Shown here piece after piece: positions 46,162 through 56,187 of a DNA stretch of 64,000 bases. Made by a program: the position numbers and the translations under genes. The DNA is from Pseudomonas sp. CC120222-01a (lineage in GTDB: Bacteria; Pseudomonadota; Gammaproteobacteria; Pseudomonadales; Pseudomonadaceae): the NCBI RefSeq assembly GCF_003097235.1, contig NZ_QEQQ01000002.1:496001-560000 (forward strand), read 5' to 3'. Numbering within the stretch: position 1 is the stretch's first letter; every line of letters starts with the position of its first letter. The notes under the pieces were generated by a model. It searched no databases, was not told where the DNA came from, and saw only the letters and a list, made by a program, of their open reading frames with translations.

Positions 46162-47013
46162 CTAGAGCACGGCCCAGCGCCCGACCATGTGCAGCAACCC
46201 AGCATGCCCGTCCAGCCGCAACTCACCCGCCGGCCCCGCTTCGCTGGCACTCAGGACAACCTCCGATGGCAAGCGCACCGGCTTGCGGAAGTCCACCTCG
46301 AAGCGGTAGCCGCTGTTTGGCATGTGCGTACGCAAGGCCGCCAACGCCATGGCATTGCTCCACATGCCATGGGCGATGGCCTTGGGGAAGCCGAACAGGC
46401 GAGCGCTGACGGCACTCAGGTGTATCGGGTTGTAGTCGCCACAGACCTTGGCGTAGCGACGGCCGATATCGCCGTCGGCGTACCAGCGGGTGACCTCCGG
46501 CAGGGCGTCGGGCTCGAACTCCTCGCAGTCTTGCACCTGGCCACCCAGCTTCAGGCCACGTACCAGCATGCGGCTGGTTTCACGCCAGAGCAGGCCAAGG
46601 CCATCCTCGGCTTCGGTGACCAGGTCAAAGGTGCCGCCCTTGGCATGCACCTGCAGATTGTCGGCATACACCGCAAAGCGCAGTCCGTCGATGCCACCCA
46701 GCGGGCGGAGCACGTCGATGCGGTTGTGCAGGTGCACCAGCCCGAGCAATGGGAAAGGGAAGTCGTGGGCAGTCAGCAGTTGCAACTGCAGGGTGAAGGC
46801 CATCACGTGCGGATAAGTGCCCGGCAAGCGGCCATCGTCGGTGAAGTGGCAGAGTCGGCGGTAGGCTGCCAGGTTGTCGGGCTGCACGCGGATGAAGCTG
46901 CGCAGGCCGCTGGCGGGCAGAGTATCGCCGCTGATCTTGCGTTTGCTGGCCGCGCGCAGGTACAGGCTGGCGCGTGAGTCCGGGCTGTGCAGGTCTTGCC
47001 ATTGGCGGCTCAT
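46162..47013 (-). CDS. MaoC-like enoyl-CoA/ACP hydratase (HtdX-like)
   Basis: 283 residues, a double-hotdog size. The C-terminal half has the hydratase-2 motif, YAKVCGDYNPIHLSAVSARLFGFPKAIAHGMW (catalytic Asp/His pair). The N-terminal half is the degenerate hotdog. It lies 2 bp behind a two-domain FabG and would hydrate trans-2-enoyl thioesters to 3-hydroxyacyl thioesters. Length and order resemble mycobacterial HtdX. Chain-length preference cannot be read. Confidence 0.88.
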   Translation of the reverse strand: MSRQWQDLHSPDSRASLYLRAASKRKISGDTLPASGLRSFIRVQPDNLAAYRRLCHFTDDGRLPGTYPHVMAFTLQLQLLTAHDFPFPLLGLVHLHNRIDVLRPLGGIDGLRFAVYADNLQVHAKGGTFDLVTEAEDGLGLLWRETSRMLVRGLKLGGQVQDCEEFEPDALPEVTRWYADGDIGRRYAKVCGDYNPIHLSAVSARLFGFPKAIAHGMWSNAMALAALRTHMPNSGYRFEVDFRKPVRLPSEVVLSASEAGPAGELRLDGHAGLLHMVGRWAVL

Positions 47014-47015
47014 GG

Positions 47016-48368
47016 TCAGGCCCCCATCAGGGCCTGGCCGCAGACGCGCAGCACCTGGCCGTTGACCGCGCCGGAGCCTGGCTGGCTGAGCCAGGCGATA
47101 GCTTCGGCGACATCCTGTGGACGCCCGCCCTGGCCCAGTGAGCTCAAGCGTCGCCCGGCCTCGCGCAAGCCCATGGGCATGGCGGCAGTCATGTGCGTTT
47201 CGATGAAACCGGGGGCCACGGCATTGATGCTGCCGCCGCGCTCGCCAAGCTTCGCCGCCCAGGCTTCGGCGAAGCCGATCAGGCCGGCCTTGCTAGCGGC
47301 ATAGTTGGCCTGGCCGCGGTTACCGGCAATGCCGCTGACTGACGCCAGCAGGGTGATACGTGCGTTTTCGCCCAGCGCGCCCCCTTCATACAAGGCCTGG
47401 GTCAGCACCTGCGGGGCCTTGAGATTGACTGCCAACACCGCGTCCCAGTATTCCGGGGTCATGTTGGCCAGGGTCTTGTCGCGGGTGATGCCGGCGTTGT
47501 GCACGACGATGTCGATGCCGTCGGGCAGGGCTTCGAGCAGTTTCGCGGCGGCATCGCTGGCGCAGATGTCCAGGCCCAGCGCCTTGCCACCGAGGCGAGC
47601 AGCGAGGGCATCGAGCTCCTGCTGGGCCTGGGGTACGTCGAGCAACATCACCTCGGCGCCATCACGCGCCAGGGTTTCGGCGATGGCGGCGCCAATGCCG
47701 CGTGCGGCGCCTGTGACCAGGGCGCGACGGCCACCGAGCGGGCGGGTCCAGTCTTCGACCTGGGCGGCACAGGCCTGCAGGCGCAGGACCTGGCCGGAAA
47801 CAAAGGCACTCTTGGGTGACAGGAAGAAGCGCAAGGCGCCTTCCAGCTGATCGTCTGCACCCGCGCCCACATACAACAACTGCGCGGTAGCGCCGTTGCG
47901 CAGCTCTTTGGCCAGCGAGCGGCTGAAGCCCTCCAGAGCGCGCTGGGCGACGCTGGCCAGCGGGTCGTCGAGGGATTCCGGGGCACGCCCAAGGATCACC
48001 ACGTGGGCACAGGGTGCAAGGCTGCGCAGCAAGGGCTGGAAGAATTCGCGCAGCTGCTTCAGCTGGTCGCTATCGGACAGATGGCTGGCGTCGAACACCA
48101 CGGCCTTGAGCTTCGGCCCCAGGCCGGCGACCCAGGCGGGTGCCTGCAGGCCGTCGCCATTGAAACTGAACAGTGCTTCGGTCAGGCGCGGGGCGATGGC
48201 CTCGACCTGGTTCGCCAGTGGCCCGCCACCCAGCACCAGCGCGCCCTCCACCGGCCGCAGGCGGCCCGCCTGCCAGCGCTCCAGCGGCGCCGGGCGCGGC
48301 AGGCCAAGGGCATCGACGAGGCGGCGCCCGAGGTTGGAGTTGGCAAAACCGAGATAGCGATCGCTCAT
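47016..48368 (-). CDS. Two-domain 3-oxoacyl-thioester reductase (FabG4-like SDR)
   Basis: 450 residues from 48368 (MSDRYLGFANSNLGRRLVDALGL). The first 205 or so residues form a degenerate Rossmann/flavodoxin-like domain. The rest is a full SDR with VTGAARGIGAAIAETLA, NNAG-type VVHNAGITRD, catalytic Ser in LLASVSGIAG and YAASK. High-molecular-weight FabG of this type reduces 3-oxoacyl-CoA. Operon with the MaoC gene (2 bp gap), divergent from the thiolase. Confidence 0.9.
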   Translation of the reverse strand: MSDRYLGFANSNLGRRLVDALGLPRPAPLERWQAGRLRPVEGALVLGGGPLANQVEAIAPRLTEALFSFNGDGLQAPAWVAGLGPKLKAVVFDASHLSDSDQLKQLREFFQPLLRSLAPCAHVVILGRAPESLDDPLASVAQRALEGFSRSLAKELRNGATAQLLYVGAGADDQLEGALRFFLSPKSAFVSGQVLRLQACAAQVEDWTRPLGGRRALVTGAARGIGAAIAETLARDGAEVMLLDVPQAQQELDALAARLGGKALGLDICASDAAAKLLEALPDGIDIVVHNAGITRDKTLANMTPEYWDAVLAVNLKAPQVLTQALYEGGALGENARITLLASVSGIAGNRGQANYAASKAGLIGFAEAWAAKLGERGGSINAVAPGFIETHMTAAMPMGLREAGRRLSSLGQGGRPQDVAEAIAWLSQPGSGAVNGQVLRVCGQALMGA

Positions 48369-48486
48369 GTGCGGGTCTCCCTGAAGGCAAGCTTGCAAGT
48401 GTGGACCAACTTTGTGGCAAGGTCGTTCGAATGCGGCAAAAACACCTAGGCTGTACGGATCAAATTGTTTCAGGAGGAACTAACGC

Positions 48487-49764
48487 ATGGGTTCAACTCG
48501 CCGGGTCGCGATCCTGGGCGGCAATCGTATTCCCTTCGCCCGCTCCAACGGCGCCTACGCCAGCGCCAGCAACCAGGCGATGCTGACCGCAGCCCTGGAA
48601 GGCTTGATCGAGCGTTATCGCCTGCACGGGCTACGCCTGGGCGAAGTGGTGGCTGGGGCGGTGCTCAAGCACTCACGGGACATGAGCCTGACCCGCGAAT
48701 GCGTGCTCGGCTCGCGCCTGTCGCCGCAGACGCCGGCCTACGACATCCAGCAAGCTTGCGGCACGGGCCTGGAAGCGGCGCTGCTGGTGGCCAACAAGAT
48801 TGCCCTTGGGCAGATCGACTGTGGCACCGCCGGTGGCGTGGACACCACGTCCGATGCCCCCATCGGCGTCAACGAGGGGCTACGGCGAATCCTCCTGCAG
48901 GCCAATCGCGGCAAGACACTGGCTGAGCGGCTCAAACCGTTCCTGCAGCTGCGCCCAGGCCACCTGAAACCCGAACTGCCGCGCAATGGCGAGCCCCGCA
49001 CCGGGCTGTCGATGGGCGAGCATTGCGAACGCATGGCGCAAACCTGGGGGATCGACCGCGCCGAACAGGACGCGCTGGCGCTGCACAGCCATCAGCAACT
49101 GGCGGCCTCATACAGCGAGGGCTGGCAGAATGACCTGCTGACGCCCTTCCTGGGCCTCACCCGTGACAACAACCTGCGCACGGACCTGACCCTGGAACAA
49201 CTGGCCGGGCTCAAGCCGTCATTCGATCGAAGCGGCCTGGGCACGCTGACGCCGGGCAACTCCACGCCGCTCACCGATGGCGCCTCCATGGTGCTGCTTG
49301 GCAGCGAGCAATGGGCACAACAGCAGGGCCTGCCGGTACTGGCCTACCTGGTCGATGGCGAAACGGCCGCCGTTGACTTCGTCACCGGGCGTGAAGGGCT
49401 GCTGATGGCGCCGGTGTACGCAGTACCACGCCTGTTGGCGCGCAATGGCCTGACCTTGCAGGACTTCGATTACTACGAAATCCACGAAGCCTTTGCCGCG
49501 CAGGTGCTATGTACCCTCAAGGCCTGGGAGGATGCCGAGTATTGCCGTGAGCGGCTGGGGCTGGATGCACCGCTTGGGGCCATCGACCGCAGCAAGCTCA
49601 ACGTCAAGGGCAGTTCGCTGGCAGCGGGCCACCCGTTCGCGGCTACCGGCGGGCGGATCCTGGCCAATTTGGCGAAATTGCTGGCCAAGGCCGGAAAAGG
49701 GCGTGGCCTGATATCCATCTGCGCAGCGGGTGGGCAAGGGGTCACGGTGATCGTCGAGCGCTGA
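48487..49764 (+). CDS. Acetyl-CoA C-acetyltransferase / thiolase (FadA2/FadI-like)
   Basis: 425 residues, start behind AGGAGG. The acyl-binding Cys is in IQQACGTGLEA, the catalytic His in YYEIHEAFAAQ and AAGHPFAATGGR, and the C-terminal Cys in SICAAGGQGVTVIVE. It condenses or cleaves acetyl/acyl-CoA. The divergent fabG-maoC pair shares a 118 bp gap, so the three likely act on the same substrates. Lies before an AraC-type regulator on the same strand. Confidence 0.93.
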   Translation: MGSTRRVAILGGNRIPFARSNGAYASASNQAMLTAALEGLIERYRLHGLRLGEVVAGAVLKHSRDMSLTRECVLGSRLSPQTPAYDIQQACGTGLEAALLVANKIALGQIDCGTAGGVDTTSDAPIGVNEGLRRILLQANRGKTLAERLKPFLQLRPGHLKPELPRNGEPRTGLSMGEHCERMAQTWGIDRAEQDALALHSHQQLAASYSEGWQNDLLTPFLGLTRDNNLRTDLTLEQLAGLKPSFDRSGLGTLTPGNSTPLTDGASMVLLGSEQWAQQQGLPVLAYLVDGETAAVDFVTGREGLLMAPVYAVPRLLARNGLTLQDFDYYEIHEAFAAQVLCTLKAWEDAEYCRERLGLDAPLGAIDRSKLNVKGSSLAAGHPFAATGGRILANLAKLLAKAGKGRGLISICAAGGQGVTVIVER

Positions 49765-49822
49765 CCGAAGGGCGGTACCGATCTCTGTTAGGCTTGTCTG
49801 CTCAGAACTACAAGAATTCGCT

Positions 49823-50602
49823 ATGCAGACGATCGGACATCCCCGTGCCATTCCTGCCCTGGATCAGTTGCCCAGGCCGCTTTATGCCCGCGCCGAAAGT
49901 CTCGGCGCCGGCTCCTGGACGACGCGTCATAGCCACGACTGGGTGCAGTTTTCCTACGCCATCAGTGGTGTATTGGGGGTGTATACCGACGATGGCAGCT
50001 ACTTCGCCCCGCCGCAGTGGGGCGTGTGGATACCGGCCGGTGCCGAACATGAAGTGGTGACCTCCGGGCAGGCCGAAATGCGCAGCCTGTATATCCGCCG
50101 CGATGCCTGCCCGTGGGCGCCGGCGCAATGCCGGGTACTGGAGGTGACAGCGCTGGCGCGGGAGCTGATCAAGCAGTTCTGCCTGTTCCCGGCTGAATAC
50201 GTCGAGGGTGACAGTGTCGAAGGCCGCTTGGTGGCTGTTCTGCTCGATCAGTTGCGCACCTTGCCCGAGGTGGGGTTCTCCCTGCCGCTACCGCGGCATC
50301 CGGGGTTGTTGGCGCTGTGCAATGGGCTGATTGCCGCGCCGGACCAGGTGCAGACGTTGCAGCAGTGGGCGGTGCAGCTGGGATGCTCGGAAAAGACCTT
50401 GATGCGGCTGTTCCAGCGCGAGACCGGGTTGAGTTTTCGTAACTGGCGCCAGCGGATGCGGTTACTGTCGTCGCTGGCGTTGCTGGAGGCGGGGGAGAGT
50501 GTGACCGAGGCGGCGTTGGGCTGTGGGTATGATTCGACTTCGGCTTACATCGCGGCCTTCAAGCAGTTGTTCGGGGCGACTCCCGGGGAACTGAAGCTTT
50601 GA
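49823..50602 (+). CDS. AraC family transcriptional regulator
   Basis: 259 residues. An N-terminal cupin-type sensor (HDWVQFSYAISGVLGVYTDDGSYFAPPQWGVWIPAGAEHEV) precedes a C-terminal AraC double helix-turn-helix (LQQWAVQLGCSEKTLMRLFQRETGLSFRNWRQRMRLLSSLALL...TEAALGCGYDSTSAYIAAFKQLFGATPGEL). Ligand unknown. It follows the thiolase by 58 bp and may regulate it or an unlinked locus. Confidence 0.92.
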   Translation: MQTIGHPRAIPALDQLPRPLYARAESLGAGSWTTRHSHDWVQFSYAISGVLGVYTDDGSYFAPPQWGVWIPAGAEHEVVTSGQAEMRSLYIRRDACPWAPAQCRVLEVTALARELIKQFCLFPAEYVEGDSVEGRLVAVLLDQLRTLPEVGFSLPLPRHPGLLALCNGLIAAPDQVQTLQQWAVQLGCSEKTLMRLFQRETGLSFRNWRQRMRLLSSLALLEAGESVTEAALGCGYDSTSAYIAAFKQLFGATPGELKL

Positions 50603-50609
50603 TGTTGCC

Positions 50610-50716
50610 TGTCCCGGCCTCTTCGCGGGCATGCCCGCTCCCACAGGAGTGTCACTGCCTTCGGGCTATGTGATATCCCTGTGGGAGCGGGCGTGCCCGC
50701 GAAGAGGCCAGGACAG
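50610..50716. repeat. Inverted pair of second-type REP elements (araC/MCP gap)
   Basis: TCTTCGCGGGCATGCCCGCT facing its reverse complement, 50610-50646 and 50680-50716, with TGTCC/GGACA outer ends. The neighbouring genes converge, so the pair may end both transcripts. Same family as 11.24-11.32 kb. Confidence 0.9.
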
Positions 50717-50722
50717 GAGGAC

Positions 50723-52666
50723 TCAGGTGCGGAAGCGGCGCACCAGCGAATCCAGTTCATTGGACAGCCCCGCCAGGCTCTCGGAGTCCTGACGCGCCGC
50801 CTGGGCCAGTTCCGCCACTAACTGCGCATCGCCATGGATCTGGCTGATATGGCGGTTGATGTCCTCGGCGACCTGGTGCTGCTCCTCTGCCGCCGTGGCG
50901 ATCTGCGTGTTCATGTCGCGAATGATGTCCACCGACTCGCGAATCTGCCCGAAACTGTCACGGGCCAGGCCAATGCGGCTGACCGACTGCTGCGACACCT
51001 CCAGGCTGGCATGCATCTGCTCGGCCACTTCGGCGGTGCGGCTGGCCAGGTTGCCCAGCAGGCCATCGATTTCGGCCGTGGAGTCGGCTGTGCGTTTGGC
51101 CAGTGCCCGCACCTCGTCGGCCACCACGGCAAAACCGCGGCCCTGTTCGCCGGCACGGGCGGCTTCGATCGCAGCGTTGAGTGCCAGCAAGTTGGTCTGC
51201 TCGGCAATCGAGCGGATGGTCCCGAGGATCGACTGGATGGCGTTGCTGTCGCGCTCCAGTTGCTGGATCGACTGCGCCGACTGCTCGATCTCCTGGCTCA
51301 GGCGGTCGACGCTGCTGACTGCTGCGTCGATCTGCTGCTGGCCTTCGCGGGCCTGCTGCTGGCCGCTGTCGGCCGACTGCGCGGCCTGGCTGCAGGAGCG
51401 GGCGACTTCGTTGGCGGTGGCGACCATTTCGTGGAACGCGGTGGAGACCATGTCCACGGCCTCACGCTGGCGCCCGGCCGCCTCGGCCATGTCGCTGGAA
51501 ACCCGGGTGGAGCTGCTGGAGGTGCTGAGGATCTTGCTGGCAGCCGAGCCGATATGCTGGATCAGGCTGCGGATGGCGCCCAGGAACTGGTTGAACCAGT
51601 TGGCCAGTTGCGCGGTTTCGTCGCGCCCGCGCACATCGAGGTTGCGGGTCAGGTCGCCTTCGCCCTGGGCGATGTCTTCCAGGCCGCTGGTGACGCTGTT
51701 GATCGGGCGCACGATGAGTTTGGCGAAGGCGGTGCCGACCACGGCGAACAGTGCCGCCAGCACCAGCGCGATGGCGCCGATCAGCCAGGTCAGGCGGGTG
51801 GTGGTCTGCATCACTTCGCCTTGCTGGATGAGGCCGATGAAGGTCCAGCCCAGTTTCTCGTCGGGGTAGACGTTGGCCATGTAGCGCTCACCGTTGATCT
51901 CTACCTCGACCAGGCCCTTGCCGGCCTTGGCCAGCTCTGCGTAACCATCACCGAAGCTGGCCAACTGCTTGAAGTTGTGGCTGGCATCACGTGGGTCGAC
52001 CATCACGTTGCCGTTGCTTTCCACCAGCATCAGGTAGCCGCTTTCGCCCAGCTTGATCTGTTTGACGATCTCGGTCAGGCCCTTGAGCGACACGTCGATG
52101 TTGACCACCCCACCGGTGCTGCCGAGCTGGTTGGCCACGGTACGCACGGTGCTGATCAGCACGGCATCGTCGGCTGCCCAGTAGTAGGCGCCGGTGCGCA
52201 CGGTCTTGCCGGGGTTGGCCAGGGCTTGCTGGTACCACGGGCGTGGGCGCGGGTCATAGTTGACGAACTTCTGCCCGGCCGGCCAGCCAACGTAGCCGCC
52301 ATCACTCACGCCGTAGGAAATGTAGGCATAGCCCGGGTGGGATTCTGCCAGGCGGGTGAAGAAATCCAGCAGTTGCTTGTCCTGATCGCCCAGCTCGTAG
52401 GACGGGTTGGCGCTCATGAACTTGTTCAGGTTGTTGCCGGTGGCAGCCACCATCGGTTGCGAGGCCAGGAAGGCGACGTTCTCGTCGATGCCCTGGAAGA
52501 AGATGTTCATCGCGTTGCTGACCTGGCGGATTTCCCGGCTGCTGCTGTCGAGGAAGCCGTCGCGGGCTTCGCCGCGCAGGTTGATCACCACCAAGGTGGC
52601 CACGAGGACGATGGGCAGGCCCGCGATGATCGCGAACGCCCAGGTCAGTTTCTGTTTGATGTTCAT
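50723..52666 (-). CDS. dCache-domain methyl-accepting chemotaxis protein
   Basis: 647 residues. First membrane segment (about 9-30), a large periplasmic double-Cache sensor (about 32-275, with [29 protein letters not shown] and [15 protein letters not shown]). A second membrane segment ([19 protein letters not shown]), HAMP, and a signalling domain with [27 protein letters not shown] follow. dCache receptors often bind amino acids or amines; the ligand is not deducible here. A sigma28 promoter lies upstream. Confidence 0.92.
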   Translation of the reverse strand: MNIKQKLTWAFAIIAGLPIVLVATLVVINLRGEARDGFLDSSSREIRQVSNAMNIFFQGIDENVAFLASQPMVAATGNNLNKFMSANPSYELGDQDKQLLDFFTRLAESHPGYAYISYGVSDGGYVGWPAGQKFVNYDPRPRPWYQQALANPGKTVRTGAYYWAADDAVLISTVRTVANQLGSTGGVVNIDVSLKGLTEIVKQIKLGESGYLMLVESNGNVMVDPRDASHNFKQLASFGDGYAELAKAGKGLVEVEINGERYMANVYPDEKLGWTFIGLIQQGEVMQTTTRLTWLIGAIALVLAALFAVVGTAFAKLIVRPINSVTSGLEDIAQGEGDLTRNLDVRGRDETAQLANWFNQFLGAIRSLIQHIGSAASKILSTSSSSTRVSSDMAEAAGRQREAVDMVSTAFHEMVATANEVARSCSQAAQSADSGQQQAREGQQQIDAAVSSVDRLSQEIEQSAQSIQQLERDSNAIQSILGTIRSIAEQTNLLALNAAIEAARAGEQGRGFAVVADEVRALAKRTADSTAEIDGLLGNLASRTAEVAEQMHASLEVSQQSVSRIGLARDSFGQIRESVDIIRDMNTQIATAAEEQHQVAEDINRHISQIHGDAQLVAELAQAARQDSESLAGLSNELDSLVRRFRT

Positions 52667-52712
52667 CGACGCTCCCGGAATTTATTTTTTGCACGCGAGG
52701 CAGGTAGCAACT

Positions 52713-52739
52713 ACATCGGCAGCGTCCGGGGATTTTTTA
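52713..52739 (-). promoter_or_regulatory. Sigma28 (FliA) promoter of the dCache chemoreceptor
   Basis: Minus-strand TAAA (52736-52739), 15 bp, GCCGATGT (52713-52720) closely fits the flagellar consensus TAAA-N15-GCCGATAA. It lies about 47 bp before the chemoreceptor start. Confidence 0.7.
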
Positions 52740-52855
52740 GCGATAGTGCCTGTATTTATTGGGTGAAGTCGCATTTGGCGACTATTCGGTCGGGTTTAGG
52801 CTAATATGGCATACCAAATTGTTGTGGCGTACAGATGAAAGCACGTCACACGCCC

Positions 52856-53260
52856 TCAATGGCAGCACCCTGCGCCATTGGCCAGGTCTTTCAGGATCGG
52901 GCAATCCGGGCGGTCATCCCCTTGGCAGTGGGCAACCAGATCACCCAGGGTGTCACGCAGGCTCACCAGCTCCTCGATACGCCGATTCAGCTCATCGATA
53001 TGCTGCATGGCCAGGGCCTTGACGTCGGCGCTGGCACGCCCGCGGTCCTGCCACAGGGTCAGCAGCTTGCCTACTTCTTCCAGGGAAAACCCGAGGTCAC
53101 GGGAGCGCTTGATGAAGGCCAGACTGTGCAAGTCCTCGGCCTGGTACAAGCGGTAACCGCTGTCGCTGCGGGTGGCCGGCTTGAGCAGGCCGATGGATTC
53201 GTAATAGCGGATCATCTTGGTACTGAGCCCGCTGCGGCGGGCGGCCTGGCCAATGTTCAT
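52856..53260 (-). CDS. cueR: Copper-responsive MerR regulator CueR
   Basis: 134 residues from 53260 ([26 protein letters not shown]), overlapping the copA stop by 4 nt. The metal-binding loop cysteines C112 and C120 ([10 protein letters not shown]) have the spacing of E. coli CueR, and the CCH tail is present. It activates copper export genes by distorting promoters with 19 bp spacers. Being behind copA in the same transcript gives positive feedback on its own synthesis. An upstream frame extension into copA is rejected. Confidence 0.93.
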   Translation of the reverse strand: MNIGQAARRSGLSTKMIRYYESIGLLKPATRSDSGYRLYQAEDLHSLAFIKRSRDLGFSLEEVGKLLTLWQDRGRASADVKALAMQHIDELNRRIEELVSLRDTLGDLVAHCQGDDRPDCPILKDLANGAGCCH

Positions 53261-55656
53261 CGGGCCTCCTGCGAGGTATCGGTGGGTTTCCAAGTCTTCA
53301 GCCACAAGGCATTGCTGACCACGCTGACGCTGGACAGTGCCATGGCGGCGCCGGCCAGTACCGGGTTGAGATAGCCCAGTGCGGCCAGGGGAATGCCGAT
53401 CAGGTTATAGATGAAGGCCCAGAACAGGTTCTGACGGATTTTTGCATAGGTCTTGCGGCTGATTTCCAGCGCGGCGGGCACCAGGAGTGGGTCACCGCGC
53501 ATCAGGGTGATACCGGCAGCCTGCATGGCCACGTCGGTGCCACCGCCCATGGCGATGCCGATATCGGCAGCGGCCAGGGCCGGAGCGTCGTTGATGCCGT
53601 CGCCGACCATCGCCACCACGCCGTCCTTTTTCAGGGCGGCCACGGTGGCGGCCTTGTCGGCTGGGAGCACTTCAGCATGCACGTCGTCGATGCCGAGGGC
53701 ATCGGCCACCGCCTTGGCGCTGCCGCGGTTGTCGCCGGTCAGTAGGTGGCTGCTGATGTGGCGGGCGTGCAGGGCGGCGATGGCCTGCTCGGCACCCGGC
53801 TTGAGGCTGTCGCCGAAGGCGAACAGGCCGAGCACGCGAGGCGTTGCACCCTGTTCGATGAGCCACGACAGGGTGCGGCCTTCGGCTTCCCAGGCTTGAG
53901 TGTTGGCGGCCAGCTCGCCGGGTTGCAGATTGCTTTCGTCGAGCAGGCGGCGGTTGCCCAGCGCCAGTTCGCGGCCTTCCACATGCCCGGCAATCCCGCG
54001 ACCGGTAAGCGATTGGCTGTCAGTCACGGCGGGTACCTCCAGGCCTTGCTCGGCGCAGGCATCCAGCACCGCCTTGGCCAACGGGTGTTCGCTGCCGCGC
54101 TGCAGGGCACCGGCAAGGCGATGCAAGGCCGCGCTGTCACCGATCAGCGCCTGGCTGTGAACGACGCGAGGGCTACCGGAGGTGAGGGTGCCGGTCTTGT
54201 CGAACACCACGCGATTGACCGCATGGGCACGCTCCAGGGCTTCGGCGTCCTTGATCAGGATGCCATGGCGGGCGGCGACGCCGGTGCCGGCCATGATCGC
54301 TGCGGGTGTGGCCAGGCCCAGGGCGCAGGGGCAGGCGATCACCAGTACGGCGACCGCATTGATCAGCGCGGTCTCCAGCGGTGCACCGGCCAGCCACCAG
54401 CCAATCAAGGTAAGCAGTGCCAGCCCCAGCACGGCGGGCACGAACACTTGGCTGACCCGGTCGACCAGCTTCTGGATCGGCGCCTTGGCGGCTTGTGCGT
54501 CTTCGACCAGGCGGATGATCCGGGCCAGTACGGTTTCCGTGCCCAGCGCCTGGGTTCGCACCAGCAGCCGTCCTTCACCGTTGATGGCACCACCGGTGAC
54601 GCTGTCGCCGGGCTGTTTGGGTACCGGCAGGCTCTCGCCGCTGATCAGGGCTTCATCGGCGTGGCTGCTGCCTTCTTCCACTGCACCGTCAACCGGGAAG
54701 CGTTCGCCGGGCTTGACCAGTATCAGGTCGCCGAGGCGCAGCTGGGCAATCGCCACGTCCTCTTCGTGGCCGTCGATGACGCGCACGGCACGCTCCGGGC
54801 GCAGGGCTTCGAGGGCACGGATGGCGCTGGCAGTCTGGCGCTTGGCCCGGCTTTCGAGGTATTTGCCCAGCAGTACCAGGGCGATGACCACCGCCGAAGC
54901 CTCAAAGTAAAGGTGAGGGGCCATGCCGGCTGGGGCATTGGCCCATTGGTACAGGCTCAAGCCATAACCCGCGCTGGTACCCAGGGCGACCAGCAGGTCC
55001 ATGTTGCCGGCACCGGCCCGCACGGCTTTGTAGGCGGCTTTGTAGAAACGTGCGCCGAGAATGAATTGCACCGGGGTGGCCAGCGCGAACTGCGCCCAGG
55101 CGGGTAGCATCCAGTGCAGGCCGAAGGGCTGCACCAACATCGGTAGCACCAATGGCAGGGCCAGCAACAGCGCGGCAGCGACGGCCAGGCGTTCGTTACG
55201 CAGGCGTCGTTGGGCGCCCTGCTGATCATCCTTGGCCGCTTGCGGCAGGCTGGCGCTGTAACCGGCCTTTTCGACAGCGGCAATCAGTTGCTGGTCATCG
55301 AGCGCCTGCAGCACTTCAAGGTGGGCGCGTTCGCTGGCCAGGTTGACGCTGACCTGCTCAACCCCCGACAGTTTGCCGAGGGCGCGCTCGACGCGACCGA
55401 CACAGCTGGCACACGTCATACCGCCGATCTGCAGCTCCACGGTCCGGGTCGGCACACCATAGCCGGCGCCGCGCACGGCCTCGACCAGGGCTGGCAGGCT
55501 GTCGGCCGGGGCCTGGACCCTGGCTTGTTCAGTGGCGAGGTTGACGCTGACCTTATCAGCGCCGCTGACTTTACGCAGGGCGCGCTCGACACGGCCTGCG
55601 CAACTGGCGCAGGTCATGCCGGAGATCGGCAGGTCGAATGTGGTAGATGCGGGCAT
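53257..55656 (-). CDS. copA: Copper-exporting P1B-type ATPase CopA
   Basis: 799 residues. Two N-terminal metal domains each have GMTCASC (about 13-19 and 81-87). Membrane part, phosphatase TGE-type loop ([10 protein letters not shown]), metal channel CPC in IACPCALG, phosphorylation site DKTGTLTSG, and [10 protein letters not shown] follow. It pumps Cu+ from cytoplasm to periplasm. RBS GGAGGAG. It is transcribed from a CueR-type promoter (see 55687-55717) and followed by cueR. Confidence 0.96.
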   Translation of the reverse strand: MPASTTFDLPISGMTCASCAGRVERALRKVSGADKVSVNLATEQARVQAPADSLPALVEAVRGAGYGVPTRTVELQIGGMTCASCVGRVERALGKLSGVEQVSVNLASERAHLEVLQALDDQQLIAAVEKAGYSASLPQAAKDDQQGAQRRLRNERLAVAAALLLALPLVLPMLVQPFGLHWMLPAWAQFALATPVQFILGARFYKAAYKAVRAGAGNMDLLVALGTSAGYGLSLYQWANAPAGMAPHLYFEASAVVIALVLLGKYLESRAKRQTASAIRALEALRPERAVRVIDGHEEDVAIAQLRLGDLILVKPGERFPVDGAVEEGSSHADEALISGESLPVPKQPGDSVTGGAINGEGRLLVRTQALGTETVLARIIRLVEDAQAAKAPIQKLVDRVSQVFVPAVLGLALLTLIGWWLAGAPLETALINAVAVLVIACPCALGLATPAAIMAGTGVAARHGILIKDAEALERAHAVNRVVFDKTGTLTSGSPRVVHSQALIGDSAALHRLAGALQRGSEHPLAKAVLDACAEQGLEVPAVTDSQSLTGRGIAGHVEGRELALGNRRLLDESNLQPGELAANTQAWEAEGRTLSWLIEQGATPRVLGLFAFGDSLKPGAEQAIAALHARHISSHLLTGDNRGSAKAVADALGIDDVHAEVLPADKAATVAALKKDGVVAMVGDGINDAPALAAADIGIAMGGGTDVAMQAAGITLMRGDPLLVPAALEISRKTYAKIRQNLFWAFIYNLIGIPLAALGYLNPVLAGAAMALSSVSVVSNALWLKTWKPTDTSQEAR

Positions 55657-55686
55657 GACGCTCCTCCTTGGCAGGGCTTCAGCATC

Positions 55687-55717
55687 AGCATCAACCTTGC
55701 CACGCAGGGAAGGTCAA
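55687..55717 (-). promoter_or_regulatory. CueR-type promoter/operator of copA
   Basis: Minus-strand -35 TTGACC (55712-55717), 19 bp spacer, -10 GATGCT (55687-55692). The spacer holds the dyad ACCTTCC...GGCAAGGT (55694-55714). The 19 bp spacer is the hallmark of MerR-type control. The -35 box overlaps the stop codon of the small upstream gene. Confidence 0.85.
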
Positions 55718-56100
55718 TAGCCCAGGCCGGCTCGCTTCAATTCCAGGCCATTGTGGCCCATGGCGATGCGGTACTTGGTGATCTGGCCTGCTTGCAGGTT
55801 GAGCCGCGTGCTGCGTTGGTCCTCGATGCCGGGGGCACAGCCAGGCATCTGCCCGGGCAGCAGACGCAGGCGGACGTCGACTGGGCCGGGCGGCAGGTTG
55901 AAGGACGTGGACTGTTCCTGGAAGACGCGGCCGGAGAGCTGATCGTTAAGGTACACGCCGATTTCGCAGCTGGTGGCCACTTCCAGGCGTTCCCGGGAAA
56001 TGATCAGCACGCTGTAGTCCGAGTTGCCCTCGGCGCTGGCCGGTGGCACTGCGGCCAGCGCGGCCAACAACCCCACAACGCCCACTGCTGTCCTGAACAT
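55714..56100 (-). CDS. Small secreted protein of the copper locus, unknown function
   Basis: 128 residues from 56100 (MFRTAVGVVGLLAALAAVPPASA), a signal peptide cleaved near residue 23. The mature part is beta-rich with two Cys (ATSCEIGVYLN and MPGCAPGIEDQ), probably a disulfide, and a GPVDVRLRLLPGQ strand. No family recognised. It lies upstream of copA and divergent from copZ. Its last codons overlap the copA -35 region. No Met/His copper-binding motif is obvious. Longer frame to 56208 is rejected because the signal peptide sets the start. Confidence 0.75.
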   Translation of the reverse strand: MFRTAVGVVGLLAALAAVPPASAEGNSDYSVLIISRERLEVATSCEIGVYLNDQLSGRVFQEQSTSFNLPPGPVDVRLRLLPGQMPGCAPGIEDQRSTRLNLQAGQITKYRIAMGHNGLELKRAGLGY

Positions 56101-56187
56101 GAAGAATCTCCTGCTTGCACAAATCGTCAAAGGCGCAGCTTGGCCGAGGTCCGCGCAGATTTCCAGCCCGGCCGTTTCATGCAGAAC

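Noticed and set aside
50834..52804. 656-codon open frame antisense to the dCache chemoreceptor
   Set aside because: Compositional shadow; the minus-strand protein has full chemoreceptor architecture.
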